A DNA stretch of 64,000 bases from Branchiostoma floridae (lineage: Eukaryota; Chordata; Leptocardii; Amphioxiformes; Branchiostomatidae): contig NC_049979.1 in assembly GCF_000003815.2 (NCBI RefSeq), forward strand, positions 28,924,226 to 28,988,225, written 5' to 3'. The notes under the pieces are model-generated. The model made no database searches. It was given only the letters and a program-made list of their open reading frames with translations, and had not been told where the DNA came from. How positions within the stretch are numbered: position 1 is the first letter of the stretch; each line of letters starts with the position of its first letter. Positions 34,901 to 42,620 of this stretch are shown here, one piece after another. The position numbers were made by a program, and so were the translations under genes.

Positions 34901-37900
34901 TCATCTTGTCTCATTGATTATGCAAATAAGGCTGTCATTAGCATAATCTATTATGTTTATTGTAGTCTACTTTATCAAAAATACATGTACATATGTTGTA
35001 CACATATGTGTAGGTTCAAGTCCTTTCAAATGGAAGAATCCAGTTTTTACATTTCATCATAAATCATGCAAATTGATTTCACATTTACATAATTCATGCA
35101 TGCTGGGAAACAGGTTACACTTGTAATAAAAGTTAAAGCACAGACAAGTTAGGTACGGTGATGATGTCATACCTCCAGTGCATGCTGGGTACTGTCCTGT
35201 CGCTCCTTGAGAGAGAAGTGTCCGCAGCGGAGGAGGCGGATCAGGTCCTTCAGGCAGCCAATCAGGAGCTGTTTGATCTTGGTCATCTCCTGGGCGGAGA
35301 GGACCACCTCCTCATCATCACTGTCATCTTCATCTGCATTATCCCCATCTCTGTCAAAACAACATGGAGGCAGTGTAAGGATTTCATCACAACTTACTTT
35401 ATACTCTCCCTAAAACTTTTTAAATTTACAACTGTCAGAAACATTAGTTCCCAAATCACAGCACAGGGGCCTAAATCACAGCCTAGGGGCCAAATCACAG
35501 CGTAGAGACCAAATCACAGTATAGGGACCCAAATCACAGCATATGGAATACAAATCACAGTGCAAGGTCCAAAATCAGAGCATAGGGGATACAAATCACA
35601 GTGATCATTGCAAGCCTATACTAGGCTATAGAAGAAAACATTGTACGAAAGCAAAACAATTTATCCAGTCATTACAGAAATTCGGGTGATCTTGCAAATG
35701 TGTTCACTAATGTGTACGTGTATTCAGTGTGTGTGTACTCTTATGTTATATTGTTTGTCTCCTGTACATACTTTTCTTCTGTTGACTAAACATTGAATTT
35801 AAAAAAAAAGACCCTGCCTAATTCCCTGTACTGACCTGTCCCCATCCTGTTCCATATCCTCCTCCCTGCCCTGGGGCTGACCCCCCCTCCTGGGTGCCTT
35901 CGGTGGTTTCTTCCCCTGCGGTTCAGCGCCGTCGCTCCTGTGCTTGCGCTTGTTCCCTCCGGCTTGCGGCCAGTGCTTCAGTACGTTCATGGCCTTCTCA
36001 AACAGCACGGCGTGGAACGTACCGTACGCACCACTACCTGTAGTGTGGAAACATGATACATGGAAATGTACATACACAGTAATGTAAGATCTGCTTATTG
36101 TGTTTATGACATCACCAAAATTCAATGTTTCCCGATTACATTCAGCCATAACATCATTATTCAATAAACATAGATGTTTGCACAAAACATACTTTTTTGT
36201 CATCCCTTCTGATTTTATTGAACATCGAATCATATTTACATTTTTCAATCCCTGATCTCCTGGTTTTTTATCTGTCCCTACGGTTATTGCATATATATCA
36301 GCCCTGTGACTCTGTTCAGGTACCTCACTGGGCCGTGCCTGTTTGCAAAACTGATGATTCCAGGCGCGGCCATTTCATTTGCAGAGGTCACGTATTCCAT
36401 ACGTGTGCCGCAAGTCAAGGGTAAATTGGCAAAAATTTGCGAAGCTGCCACAAAAATCTGTGGCCAACAGTGAGACACCTTAAGGGTGTTCAAATTTGTA
36501 ATACCAGCGTTACTAGGGGAGGTACTACTGTAAATGCAGAAATATTCGCGGTGGTTTAATGTTCGCAGTTTTCGCAGCGGCCGCTTCACGGCAAATTTAA
36601 AACCACTGCAAACATTTTTCCATAACAGTAAGAGACTACAGTGCATGGTGCTACCGCGAAATTAAAACCACCGCGAAAAGTCCCTTTTCCCGCTACCACG
36701 AAATTAAATCTCCACGAAATTAAATGCATTTACAGTATCTTATAAAAATAAAGTTTTCGGTAAAATATGCACCTAGAATTAGTAGAAATATGGAGACAGT
36801 CCATCTCAATGTGAACAGCTAAAAACTTCAAGGTGTATGTACAGTTCAATAGTTGTCCAAGTTACTTTTGTGATTTCTGTGTTTTGACAGACCATATGAT
36901 GACATATTGTCAATTACTCAATAGCCCCCTGCTTTACCTGGCACTTGAAGCAGGTTGAAGTACAGACTTGTGGCCAGACAGGCTGCCTCCTTCTCTATAG
37001 CACTGGCTACTCTCTGCTGGCCTGGAGCATCAGGGGACATAGAAATCACATAGTTTGTACCTCAGCAAACAACATACACTAAAACACTTACTGGGATCTA
37101 GTAAGAATGCACCTAGAGTCTTAAAAAAACTCCTTAAAAAATAAATACTTTTGCTAATAAAGTAATGTTTTCAGGAGCACGTATGTGTGTGTGTGTGTGT
37201 GTGTGTGTGTACACAAGTGTGTGTCTGTGAACACGATAACTGCAGTTTCACAAATATAGGCCACTGTGTTATTCTCTTGTGCCTTTATCTCGAGATTTAG
37301 CGATATTTTACCAGAATCCAAGGGAGAGCTTGAAATACATGTACCTTTGTGCACCCAAAATTGAAGCTGTGCACCTAACTTTTGATAGCGCGTGTAATTT
37401 CTTCCAATCCACCTTACCTGTATAAATAGAGTAGAAGGCCAGAGCGATGATGTTACGATAGGAGAGGTCATGGTCAGTCAGGAGGCTCCAGAAGTCCTGT
37501 GGTTAAGGGTGAAAAACAAATTTCTGAATAAAGTCAAACCGATAAATAAAAAATAAAATAAAAGTCAAACTTCTGAATAAGAGTCCTGCGAAGGAAGGAC
37601 TTCGCACATGTAGCACTTGCCACGCGATGACTTTCAATCACTAGGAAATTTGGAGTCTAATACTAATAGGAAAGGTTATTTGCAAGTTCATGCCCATAGA
37701 CTAATTGCAAGCACATGGCACAGACAAGATAGGGAATATGCATGTAACAATGAACTGTGATAAATATTATTATACAAAGACTACCTGAATACTATGATAC
37801 TACATAATAAAAAAGATTTCCAAAAGCCCAGGCCACGGGGGAGACCCCCGAAGCGATGGAGGGACCAAATTGCAAAGGACATCGGACAGAGTATCAGGTT

Positions 37901-39581
37901 GGCGGAGATGAGTGCGAAGAATCGTGCTTAAAAAAAAAGTTAAAGTTTGCCCATGCATCTACAGACGCGTAGGGTGGCGCCCATCCCCACTTCGAAGCCC
38001 TTGGGCCACACATGTGCAAGCCACTACAGCAGGGGGCTGGTCCGCTGGTAGTGATGTGTGTTTAACTTCCATACTCTTCCTCATTAGTGCTGAGTGCTAA
38101 GCAGAGAAAGCAGCATGTACCATTTTTAGAGTCTTTGGTATGACTCGGCCGGGGATCGAACTCACGACCTACCGAATGCAAGGCGAACACTCTACCCACT
38201 AGGCCATTGCACCGGTTGAAGAATCGTGCAGTCTGGAGAAATATCACGGAGGGAGCAAAGGGCCAGTCACTGGCCTAGGCACTTAGGCAGGTAGGCACAT
38301 AATAAAATCCTGGCTAAAAGCCTACATGATGCAGTTTACTAGGTATGCAGTTTACAAACAAACAAAAAACTGTGACTTTACCTGTCCACCGTGTTCGGCG
38401 TTTTCCTCGTTTGAATATCGTGCCAGAAGCTGCACGGCACGGAGAAGCTGCTCGTTGTAGCGACTGTCGATGCTGATGCCGCACTCCTCCGCGGGAGGGT
38501 CACAGATGGTGAAGTCACAGTCCCAAACCTGGTCTACCCAGTCTGCAAACCAAACATGGCGGGGTTAGACCGTGGGGTCGTGTGGAGTAACGACTGAGTG
38601 TACAGCTCAGAACCAATTGGTGATAAGGAAGCTAAGGCACTTTACTCAGGTGAAAAAGAGTACCTGTATCTGTATCTATATAGCCGGTATAACCGCCCTT
38701 TGGTGTAATACACCAGCTTCTATATCTCATTCTGTATCTATATAGCCGGTATAACCGCCCTTTGGTGTAAAACACCAGCTTCTATATCTCATTCTGTATC
38801 TATATAGCCGGTATAACCGCCCTTCGGCGTAACACACCAGCTTGCCTTCTGTATCTGTATCTATATAGCCAGTATAACTGCCCTTTGGTGTAACACACCA
38901 GCTTTGCAGGCACGCGGTGCGGCAGCAGCTGGTTATATTACACTGAACGGCCTGTCACACCTAACCTTTTCACATCTATCTGCAACTGTTCTTTAAAACT
39001 ATCCAGAGAAGATGCCCCTACTGTGCTTGGTGATAACAAAATATTCCACTCTACGATACCTAGCCTTGATTTTTAATAGGGCCGTCCCTTGGATAGGACA
39101 TAATTACTACTAAATGGAGGTCCAGTGTTTGAGGAGAGCCACAGGTGACCTTAAGCGTGTATTAAAAAGACCCCATGCCCAATCCAGATTTTCCTGACCC
39201 AACCCCCCTGTCCAAAAATTATCCAGATTTGCTTGAGCCCTGGCCTTGTCCGGTAGAAATTTTCCAGTAAGAAAACGTTTAATTTTAGACACTTTCTAAT
39301 GAAAAAATGGCCGTTCATTATGATATGAGTTCTTGCTTCACGTAAAAATGCTTAGAAATAACTGTTACTTCATTTAACTTCCGGGACAGTTAACTGCTCA
39401 AATCCAAAGTTAACTTCAGAGAAGCAAAAATTTTACCTTGCCCCCCTCCCCCTTATAATTCAGATCCAACCAGGAAAAATACAACTACTGACAACGCAAA
39501 ATACAGTTTACTTGCAACACACTTACCCTTCTGTAATGCTCCTATTCCCAGCCTGACGCATACGTCTGGAAAGTTCGACAT
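16978..39581 (-). CDS. NCAPD3: Condensin-2 complex subunit D3 (complete, 29 coding exons)
   Basis: NCAPD3 is the HEAT-repeat subunit of condensin II that helps compact and individualise mitotic chromosomes in the nucleus. Joining 29 minus-strand exons gives 4854 nt and 1617 aa with all junctions GT-AG and in phase; the human protein has 1498 aa. Vertebrate-like signatures run in order: WVDQVWD (exon 2), LLQVPGS (4/5), FSLKER (6), RILLQH (9), [14 protein letters not shown] (11), [10 protein letters not shown] and EGVVPAVMD (14), AQLCPAK (19), [13 protein letters not shown] and [11 protein letters not shown] (20, Cnd1/HEAT core), [13 protein letters not shown] (21), [13 protein letters not shown] (22), [11 protein letters not shown] (24), DKQLASE (25). 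The tail (exons 26-29) is low complexity and dense in S/TP sites. It includes the conserved AISTP...IQDITF motif in exon 28 and ends in [14 protein letters not shown]. The start ATG is at 39579-39581. Oddities: a SQMP-rich insertion in exon 19 and a duplicated exon 7. Confidence 0.96.
18830..18905 (-). repeat. Single module of the 150-bp dispersed repeat
   Basis: The phrase 'cacataccaaatatcaggacaatccat' followed by 'attctagagttctgc' matches modules at 34090-34140 and 54655-54725. It lies in the NCAPD3 intron between exons 27 and 26. Confidence 0.5.
20152..20285. repeat. Palindromic foldback element (134 bp)
   Basis: Outer arms AATACAACACGGTGTATTCC (20152-20171) and its complement (about 20266-20285) are perfect. 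Inner GC-rich arms CCGCGGGTCGGATCGCCC and CGGGCGATCCGACCCGCGG flank a short loop near 20216. The whole would form a cruciform or a long hairpin in the NCAPD3 pre-mRNA (intron between exons 25 and 24). Confidence 0.85.
22474..22625 (+). repeat. Degenerate MITE copy with central hairpin
   Basis: It contains 'gatacgattttggaaacggtcag' at the left and 'ttgagtaattgctatttggt' at the right, matching the ends of the better-preserved copy at 25920-26095. At the centre (22520-22560) an almost perfect hairpin reads catccattatctttc...gaaagataatggatg. Confidence 0.6.
22640..22990. repeat. Repetitive 'acctgcac' tract in an NCAPD3 intron
   Basis: Many degenerate copies of 'tacctgcac(c/a)' and 'gtgcaggta' occur in both orientations between exons 22 and 21. 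No coding signal is seen. It looks like a decayed short-motif repeat. Confidence 0.45.
23313..24224. mobile_element. Non-autonomous DNA transposon, 912 bp, CAGTCAAACCTGT terminal inverted repeats
   Basis: The ends CAGTCAAACCTGT (23313-23325) and ACAGGTTTGACTG (24212-24224) are perfect inverted repeats flanked by TA on both sides, suggesting a TA target duplication. Imperfect similarity extends inward about 60 bp (repeats of 'gtggccacta'). No transposase frame is present. The TA duplication is compatible with Tc1/mariner-type mobilisation, but the family is not proven. It sits in the NCAPD3 intron between exons 21 and 20. Confidence 0.85.
25268..25325 (+). repeat. (TACATG)n-rich simple sequence
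   Basis: Runs of 'tacatgtacatgtac' occur here and in shorter form at many places in the window. This is simple sequence only. Confidence 0.6.
25920..26095. mobile_element. Foldback MITE, 176 bp, about 55-bp inverted ends
   Basis: The left end (CCAAATA..CAATTACTCAAG, then GGATATGATTTTGGAAA) is inversely repeated at the right end (TTTCCAAAATCATATCC, then AATTCCTATTTGG). The centre has a second hairpin around gtcagtgtcactgac. Related degenerate copies lie at 22474-22625 and near 60205-60320. It lies between NCAPD3 exons 19 and 18. Confidence 0.8.
26238..26520 (+). mobile_element. tRNA-derived SINE (family A), copy 1
   Basis: An A box (TGGCCAAGCGGG) and a B box (GAGTTCGATCC) show a tRNA-derived pol III promoter. 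The downstream body shares 'tgctttctctg', 'actcagcatgtgggaaag' and 'ggccaagggctactgaaac' with the copies at 41745-42005 and, reversed, 37928-38217. It lies in the NCAPD3 intron between exons 19 and 18. Confidence 0.85.
30080..30200 (-). mobile_element. Retroelement tail with hammerhead-like motif, copy 1
   Basis: On the minus strand, 30166-30134 reads CTGAAGAA, then GGTGAC-AGACG-GTCACC (a perfect 6-bp stem), then GAAACGTC, followed by AATAAAG. The order CUGA.GA, stem, GAAA, UC resembles a type I hammerhead ribozyme with a minimal stem III, as known in Penelope-like retroelements. There is one extra A between the core and stem II. The same block recurs at 56150-56245. It lies just upstream of NCAPD3 exon 14. 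Confidence 0.6.
31800..32037 (-). mobile_element. tRNA-derived SINE (family B), copy 1
   Basis: On the minus strand an A box (TGGCAGAATGGTTAGGG), the phrase 'gaggtcct' and a B-box-like sequence (TGTGAATCTCC) are followed by 'tgacatgccacca' and 'acacccttggaaaaggca'. The same order occurs at 32551-32665. It lies in the NCAPD3 intron between exons 12 and 11. Confidence 0.7.
32551..32665 (-). mobile_element. tRNA-derived SINE (family B), copy 2, short
   Basis: On the minus strand: TGGCATAACATTTAGGGC (A-box region), then GAGGTCCTGGGTTTGAATCC (B-box region), then 'cctgacatgccac'. The 3' part is truncated and ends in a T-rich tail. It lies in the NCAPD3 intron between exons 11 and 10. Confidence 0.75.
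34625..34665 (+). repeat. (CAA)n tract between duplicated exon copies
   Basis: A run of CAA with some CAT supplies the minus-strand TTG-rich sequence immediately before the exon 7 acceptor (TTGTTAG). A second (CAA)n tract flanks the extra exon copy at 34770-34805. Confidence 0.9.
34666..34766 (-). pseudogene. Partial duplicate of NCAPD3 exon 7
   Basis: Reading on the minus strand from an intact acceptor (TTGTTAG before 34766), the frame gives [20 protein letters not shown], then [14 protein letters not shown]. This is nearly identical to the first 34 residues of true exon 7 (34484-34624; [20 protein letters not shown], then [14 protein letters not shown]). The last 13 codons and the splice donor are missing and are replaced by (TTG)n. 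If spliced in, it would read into leucines and then a stop. Differences are few, so the duplication is recent. The true exon 7 keeps acceptor, donor and phase. Confidence 0.9.
35440..35610 (+). repeat. Degenerate minisatellite, about 20-25 bp period
   Basis: Seven or more copies of 'aaatcacag.(a/c)tagggg(a/c)cc' lie in tandem with length variation. It is next to NCAPD3 exon 6, within the intron between exons 6 and 5. Confidence 0.85.
36331..36500 (+). repeat. Dispersed repeat ('gcggccatttt' family), copy 1
   Basis: It shares 'ccggcgcggccatttt.tttg.agaggtca', 'gtgccgca.gtca' and 'aaattggc.aaaattt' with 49755-49925; a shorter relic is near 58535-58605. Class unknown. Confidence 0.6.
36536..36737. 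mobile_element. MITE, 202 bp, TACTGTAAATGCA inverted ends
   Basis: The ends TACTGTAAATGCA (36536-36548) and TGCATTTACAGTA (36725-36737) are perfect inverted repeats. The outermost TA on each side could be the target duplication. The interior is rich in 'ccgcgaaatta' motifs in both orientations. It lies in the NCAPD3 intron between exons 5 and 4. Confidence 0.8.
37183..37212 (+). repeat. (GT)n microsatellite
   Basis: A dinucleotide run in the NCAPD3 intron between exons 4 and 3. Confidence 0.9.
37826..38300 (+). mobile_element. RTE-like LINE C-terminal fragment, interrupted by a SINE
   Basis: The plus strand at about 37828-37927 encodes [19 protein letters not shown], then [10 protein letters not shown]. 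After the SINE (37928-38217) the frame resumes as [19 protein letters not shown] and a stop. 'GRP..RW.D.I....G.....A..R..WR' is the usual extreme C-terminus of RTE-clade and related LINE polyproteins. An 'aataaaat' lies downstream near 38301. Only the last 50 or so codons are present. Confidence 0.75.
37928..38217 (-). mobile_element. tRNA-derived SINE (family A), copy 2, with perfect 12-bp target duplication
   Basis: On the minus strand the tRNA part has an A box (TGGCCTAGTGGG) and a B box (GAGTTCGATCCCC). The body matches copies 1 and 3. GAAGAATCGTGC is present on both sides (37916-37927 and 38218-38229), a perfect target-site duplication. The insertion split a LINE C-terminal frame. The host region is the NCAPD3 intron between exons 3 and 2. 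Confidence 0.92.
38648..39085 (-). mobile_element. Truncated LINE C-terminus whose 3' UTR holds four 62-bp tandem repeats
   Basis: The minus strand from about 39085 encodes [20 protein letters not shown], then [18 protein letters not shown], with a stop at 38938-38940. 'W..L....V.A.S...FK..L' is the C-terminal end of many CR1/L2-like polyproteins. The 3' UTR beyond the stop contains four copies of a 62-bp unit (plus-strand phase points 38671, 38733, 38795, 38856), each with 'tatatagccggtataaccgccc' and the small palindrome TGGTGTAA.ACACCA. It lies in NCAPD3 intron 1. Confidence 0.75.
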
Positions 39582-39629
39582 TTTTGTACAGTTTCGTTGT
39601 TGTTGTTGTCAGCAGTGTTTCTTTCCTCT

Positions 39630-39690
39630 GATGTTTTCAACTGACGCGCCAAAATGAACAGTTCCGTCAGAGCGCAGGCGCGGTCAATTA
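39630..39690 (-). promoter_or_regulatory. NCAPD3: NCAPD3 proximal promoter with E2F-type site
   Basis: On the minus strand, about 65 bp upstream of the ATG, TTTTGGCGCG (plus 39645-39654) matches the E2F consensus TTTSSCGC. Slightly further upstream, CGCGCCTGCGC (39672-39682) resembles an NRF1 site. An E2F site fits the S/G2-M expression expected of a condensin gene. No TATA box is seen. The transcription start is not mapped. Confidence 0.55.
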
Positions 39691-39699
39691 GCATCAGCG

Positions 39700-40639
39700 C
39701 CACCTAGCGGAAAATGTGATGACTGCCGCTCATACATCCGGTGAAGATTTGCCCGGTCCGTCTTGTGATGATTAAAATAAAGATGTCAAGCAATGATCAA
39801 TGAGTCATTCGGAGCTAAGAAGAGAGAGATCTCAAAAGGGCAAAATTGTTGCCCAAATTATAATTCTATTCATTCATTCAATATATTATATTATTCCCGG
39901 AAAAAGATCAAAGTTTCTGTTTCAACTTGAAAACTTCTTTCGTTTGAAAAGTAGAGCATTCCCTATATACCCGTAGCTAGGATTTTGTTGGGGGTGGGAG
40001 GCGTATGTCTTTGTAAATAATATAAAAACATAGGATAGTATGCCAGGTAGTTTAGCCAGCTATGAGAGTAAACGATGATTTCTGTTGCTTTTCTTCTTCG
40101 GGGATGGTCAAATAGACCAAAATGGGTAAATAGGTTGCGTGGAACATAATAGTTGTATGTAGGTTACTAGCCTAGACTGTAGTTGCAGAAGTGAAACTTG
40201 CTAGATAGTTCTAAGCACCAAGATGGAACCCATATGTGTTGCCATACGGCATTGCAACTTCTCTGAGGTATAAACATGAAAACAATAATCTGAAAGTTAT
40301 TATTAACACATGTGATACATCATGCAAAGTTGCAATCACTGACAACCAAACGTTCCCTACAGATGTGAGATTGGCATCGGTGCGTCACGTGACAGCAGGA
40401 TGCATGCTGGGTACCTTCCTGTGCACCAACCAAAACAGCGGGGAGTTTGGTAAAAATCTCACTATTATCTGAAAATTGACGTCAGCTTTGAGAAACATTT
40501 CCTGCTCTGTCTAATTAACCAAGTTATTAGGGACTACATTATCTCAGCGAACAGAGACTAAAACATAGCTGGAGACTGGAGTTCTTCCAAAAACGTTACT
40601 TTCTAACAGTATTAGGTGATTCACGACATGCTAAATACC
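39700..40639. other. No gene seen; intergenic upstream of NCAPD3
   Basis: AT-rich sequence with only short frames and no recognised domain or repeat end. Confidence 0.5.
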
Positions 40640-40915
40640 CAAGAGGACCAAGAGGTCCCGAGTTCGAATGCTGCCGTTTCTCCGATCTTGTGCACATGTG
40701 CCCTTAGAAAGCACTTTGCACCTTCCTCACTTTACTCAGGTAAAAATGAGTACCTATAGCTTCGACAAGGGCCCATCCGTCTGTCTGGAGTTAGTGATTC
40801 ACTTCAAATCACCCGGATGGTGGCCTGACGAACCTCCGTCTCGTATTAGCCATACAGCAGCCACGCACCCGGACGGGAGACCTGCCGCATCCTAGCCGGC
40901 AGCGAACGGGCATGT
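40640..40915 (+). mobile_element. SINE-like element (family B relative)
   Basis: It has 'gaggtcccgagttcgaatgctgcc' (B-box region), then 'tgtgcccttagaaagcac', then 'cctcactttactcaggtaaaaatgagtacc'. The last phrase also occurs at 38640-38664. It abuts the MITE at 40926, which may have inserted at its end. Confidence 0.6.
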
Positions 40916-40925
40916 CACCCCGTAA

Positions 40926-41226
40926 AGGTGGGGTCACACATGCGTATATATTCAAGTCCGTTTGAGGTGCGTATGAAGCTCTTAGTCTCTACCGGGCTCC
41001 ACAGGTCGCGGGGAAAATAGTACAAATTGGACAAATATAGATACATAACATGCCAGATGAGTTAGCTGACCGAGAAGTATGGTTAGCGACCCAGCTTACT
41101 CGTCTAACATGTTACCTGTTTACGTTCGTCCAATTTCTATTATTTTTCCAACGACCTGTGGGGCCTGGTGGAGGCAAATGCGCGCCTCATACGGACTTGA
41201 ATATATACGTAGGTGTGACCCCACCT
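40926..41226. mobile_element. Harbinger-like MITE, 301 bp, TAA target duplication
   Basis: The ends AGGTGGGGTCACAC (40926-) and GTGTGACCCCACCT (-41226) are inverted repeats that extend about 36 bp with two or three mismatches. TAA flanks both sides (40923-40925, 41227-41229). A 3-bp TWA duplication is the hallmark of PIF/Harbinger elements. There is no coding capacity. Confidence 0.88.
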
Positions 41227-41744
41227 TAAGGGGAGGTATAACCCCGTCTTGTGTAAGCACGTCGACCGATGATAATGATGATGATGGTCACGTACTAAGC
41301 TATTAGAAATGTGATCTTCAAGGTTTTGCGTGTATCCAAGCCTTTAGTCTCGTATGTCAAGATTTGTACATTATCGTGTTGAGTATGAAATGTTGCAATG
41401 TGGGGTGCACAGAGTATGTCATTCATGTAATCAAATCAATATGACATAACTTGTAGGGTGATTTATGACCAAAGTATATTTTCAATATTTCGGGTACATT
41501 TATCATCGACAGGATATCGAAGAGATAAGTATCATATTCTTATCTTTCTTAAAGGGATATACAGTTCACCGCAGGGGGTTTACTCTGGTATCATCAACTA
41601 TATGTTTTCATCTTCGTTATTGGATACTGGAGTTTTCATTTTTCCGTGCCTATTAGACATTTTCCTCATAGCTTCTTACTGAAAATCTTGACATCATCTT
41701 CTTTTCTACCCATCTTGTTTCTCACCCTCTCTCTCATTAAATGA

Positions 41745-42005
41745 CCAGTGCAATGGCTTTGTAGGCAGAGTGTTCGCCTTTCATTTGGTAGGTCGTGAGT
41801 TCGATCCCCGGCCGAGTCATACCAAAGACTTTAAAAATGATACCTAATGCTTTCTCTGCTTAGCACTCAGCATTTGGGAAAGTGTATGGAAGTTGAAAAC
41901 ACACAACTACCTGTAAACCAACCCCATCTGTAGTGATTGCACAAAGTTGTGTGGCCCAGGGCTACTGAAACGAATTGAAGAAGGGCGCCGCTCTATGCAC
42001 CGTCT
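41745..42005 (+). mobile_element. tRNA-derived SINE (family A), copy 3
   Basis: The A-box region TGGCTTTGTAGGCAGAGTG and the B box GAGTTCGATCCCC are followed by the same body as copies 1 and 2 (ctttctctgcttagcactcagc; gggctactgaaacg). It ends near 'accgtctg' and 'aaactttta'. Confidence 0.88.
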
Positions 42006-42509
42006 GTTGCAGGAGAAACTTTTAGCTCATTAAATTTGGTATTTATCATTCAGAAAAATTACTAACACTGTGATTTAATCAAGTGTCCAAATTTTCTCTG
42101 TGCCTTGAGATGGAACTGCAGTTTCTCAGGCAAACGAATGGTGTCGCATCACTCGTATCTTTCCTGTCTTGGAAACTGTGTGCTTGTGGTCGCAGGGAAA
42201 CACCAAACCCGTCCGTGGACATCACCGTGCGATCGTAAAACACGACACTTTGCTCCGAGCTAAGCCCGCGCAATCATCTCCACAATCTGTCCGTTGGGAC
42301 TACAGACGACAACCGCGGGTATCAACATTGATTATGTGCACCAGTTAATGCCTCGCCGTAAATTTGCACCGACTCGGTCGATACGCCAGAAGCGTAGCCT
42401 CCTTCGCAGACGTCTGGACCGGCGGGGTCTATTTTCTAGGGGAGCGCTGGTTCGTGATTTTCAACATGGGCTATCAAAGGTCTCTAAGCAGATCCTACGG
42501 TAGCATATC

Positions 42510-42620
42510 CATAAGACAGTATCAAAAGCTGGCAGAGGAGTGAAGCTGGTCTAGGAGTGTGTATGCTATCGGTGTCATTTGGCCGGCTATACGCCTTTGC
42601 CCGCTTTGATACTATCTTAT
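42510..42620. repeat. Foldback element, about 108 bp
   Basis: Arms ATAAGACAGTATCAAAAGC (near 42511) and GCTTTGATACTATCTTAT (ending near 42620) are inverted repeats with two differences. The family is not recognised. Confidence 0.7.

Larger units (their letters stand above)
16979..39580 (-). other. NCAPD3: Exon map of NCAPD3
   Basis: Coding exons in transcript order: 1, 39527-39581; 2, 38382-38542; 3, 37418-37496; 4, 36938-37021; 5, 35836-36037; 6, 35173-35350; 7, 34484-34624; 8, 33913-34032; 9, 33328-33433; 10, 32850-32940; 11, 32321-32479; 12, 31505-31665; 13, 30701-30891; 14, 29802-30035; 15, 29037-29155; 16, 28375-28477; 17, 27520-27709; 18, 26711-26938; 19, 25542-25838; 20, 24710-24948; 21, 23021-23139; 22, 21917-22142; 23, 21119-21316; 24, 20440-20584; 25, 19545-19687; 26, 19025-19096; 27, 18616-18757; 28, 18017-18360; 29, 16978-17304 (with stop TAA). 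Every boundary was placed by reading AG/GT and checking that the codon phase carries across. Exons 26-27 are the least conserved and the least certain. Confidence 0.9.

Noticed and set aside
41745-41830. Functional tRNA gene
   Set aside because: A and B boxes are present but the arms do not pair as a tRNA, and the sequence continues into a SINE body shared by two other copies.
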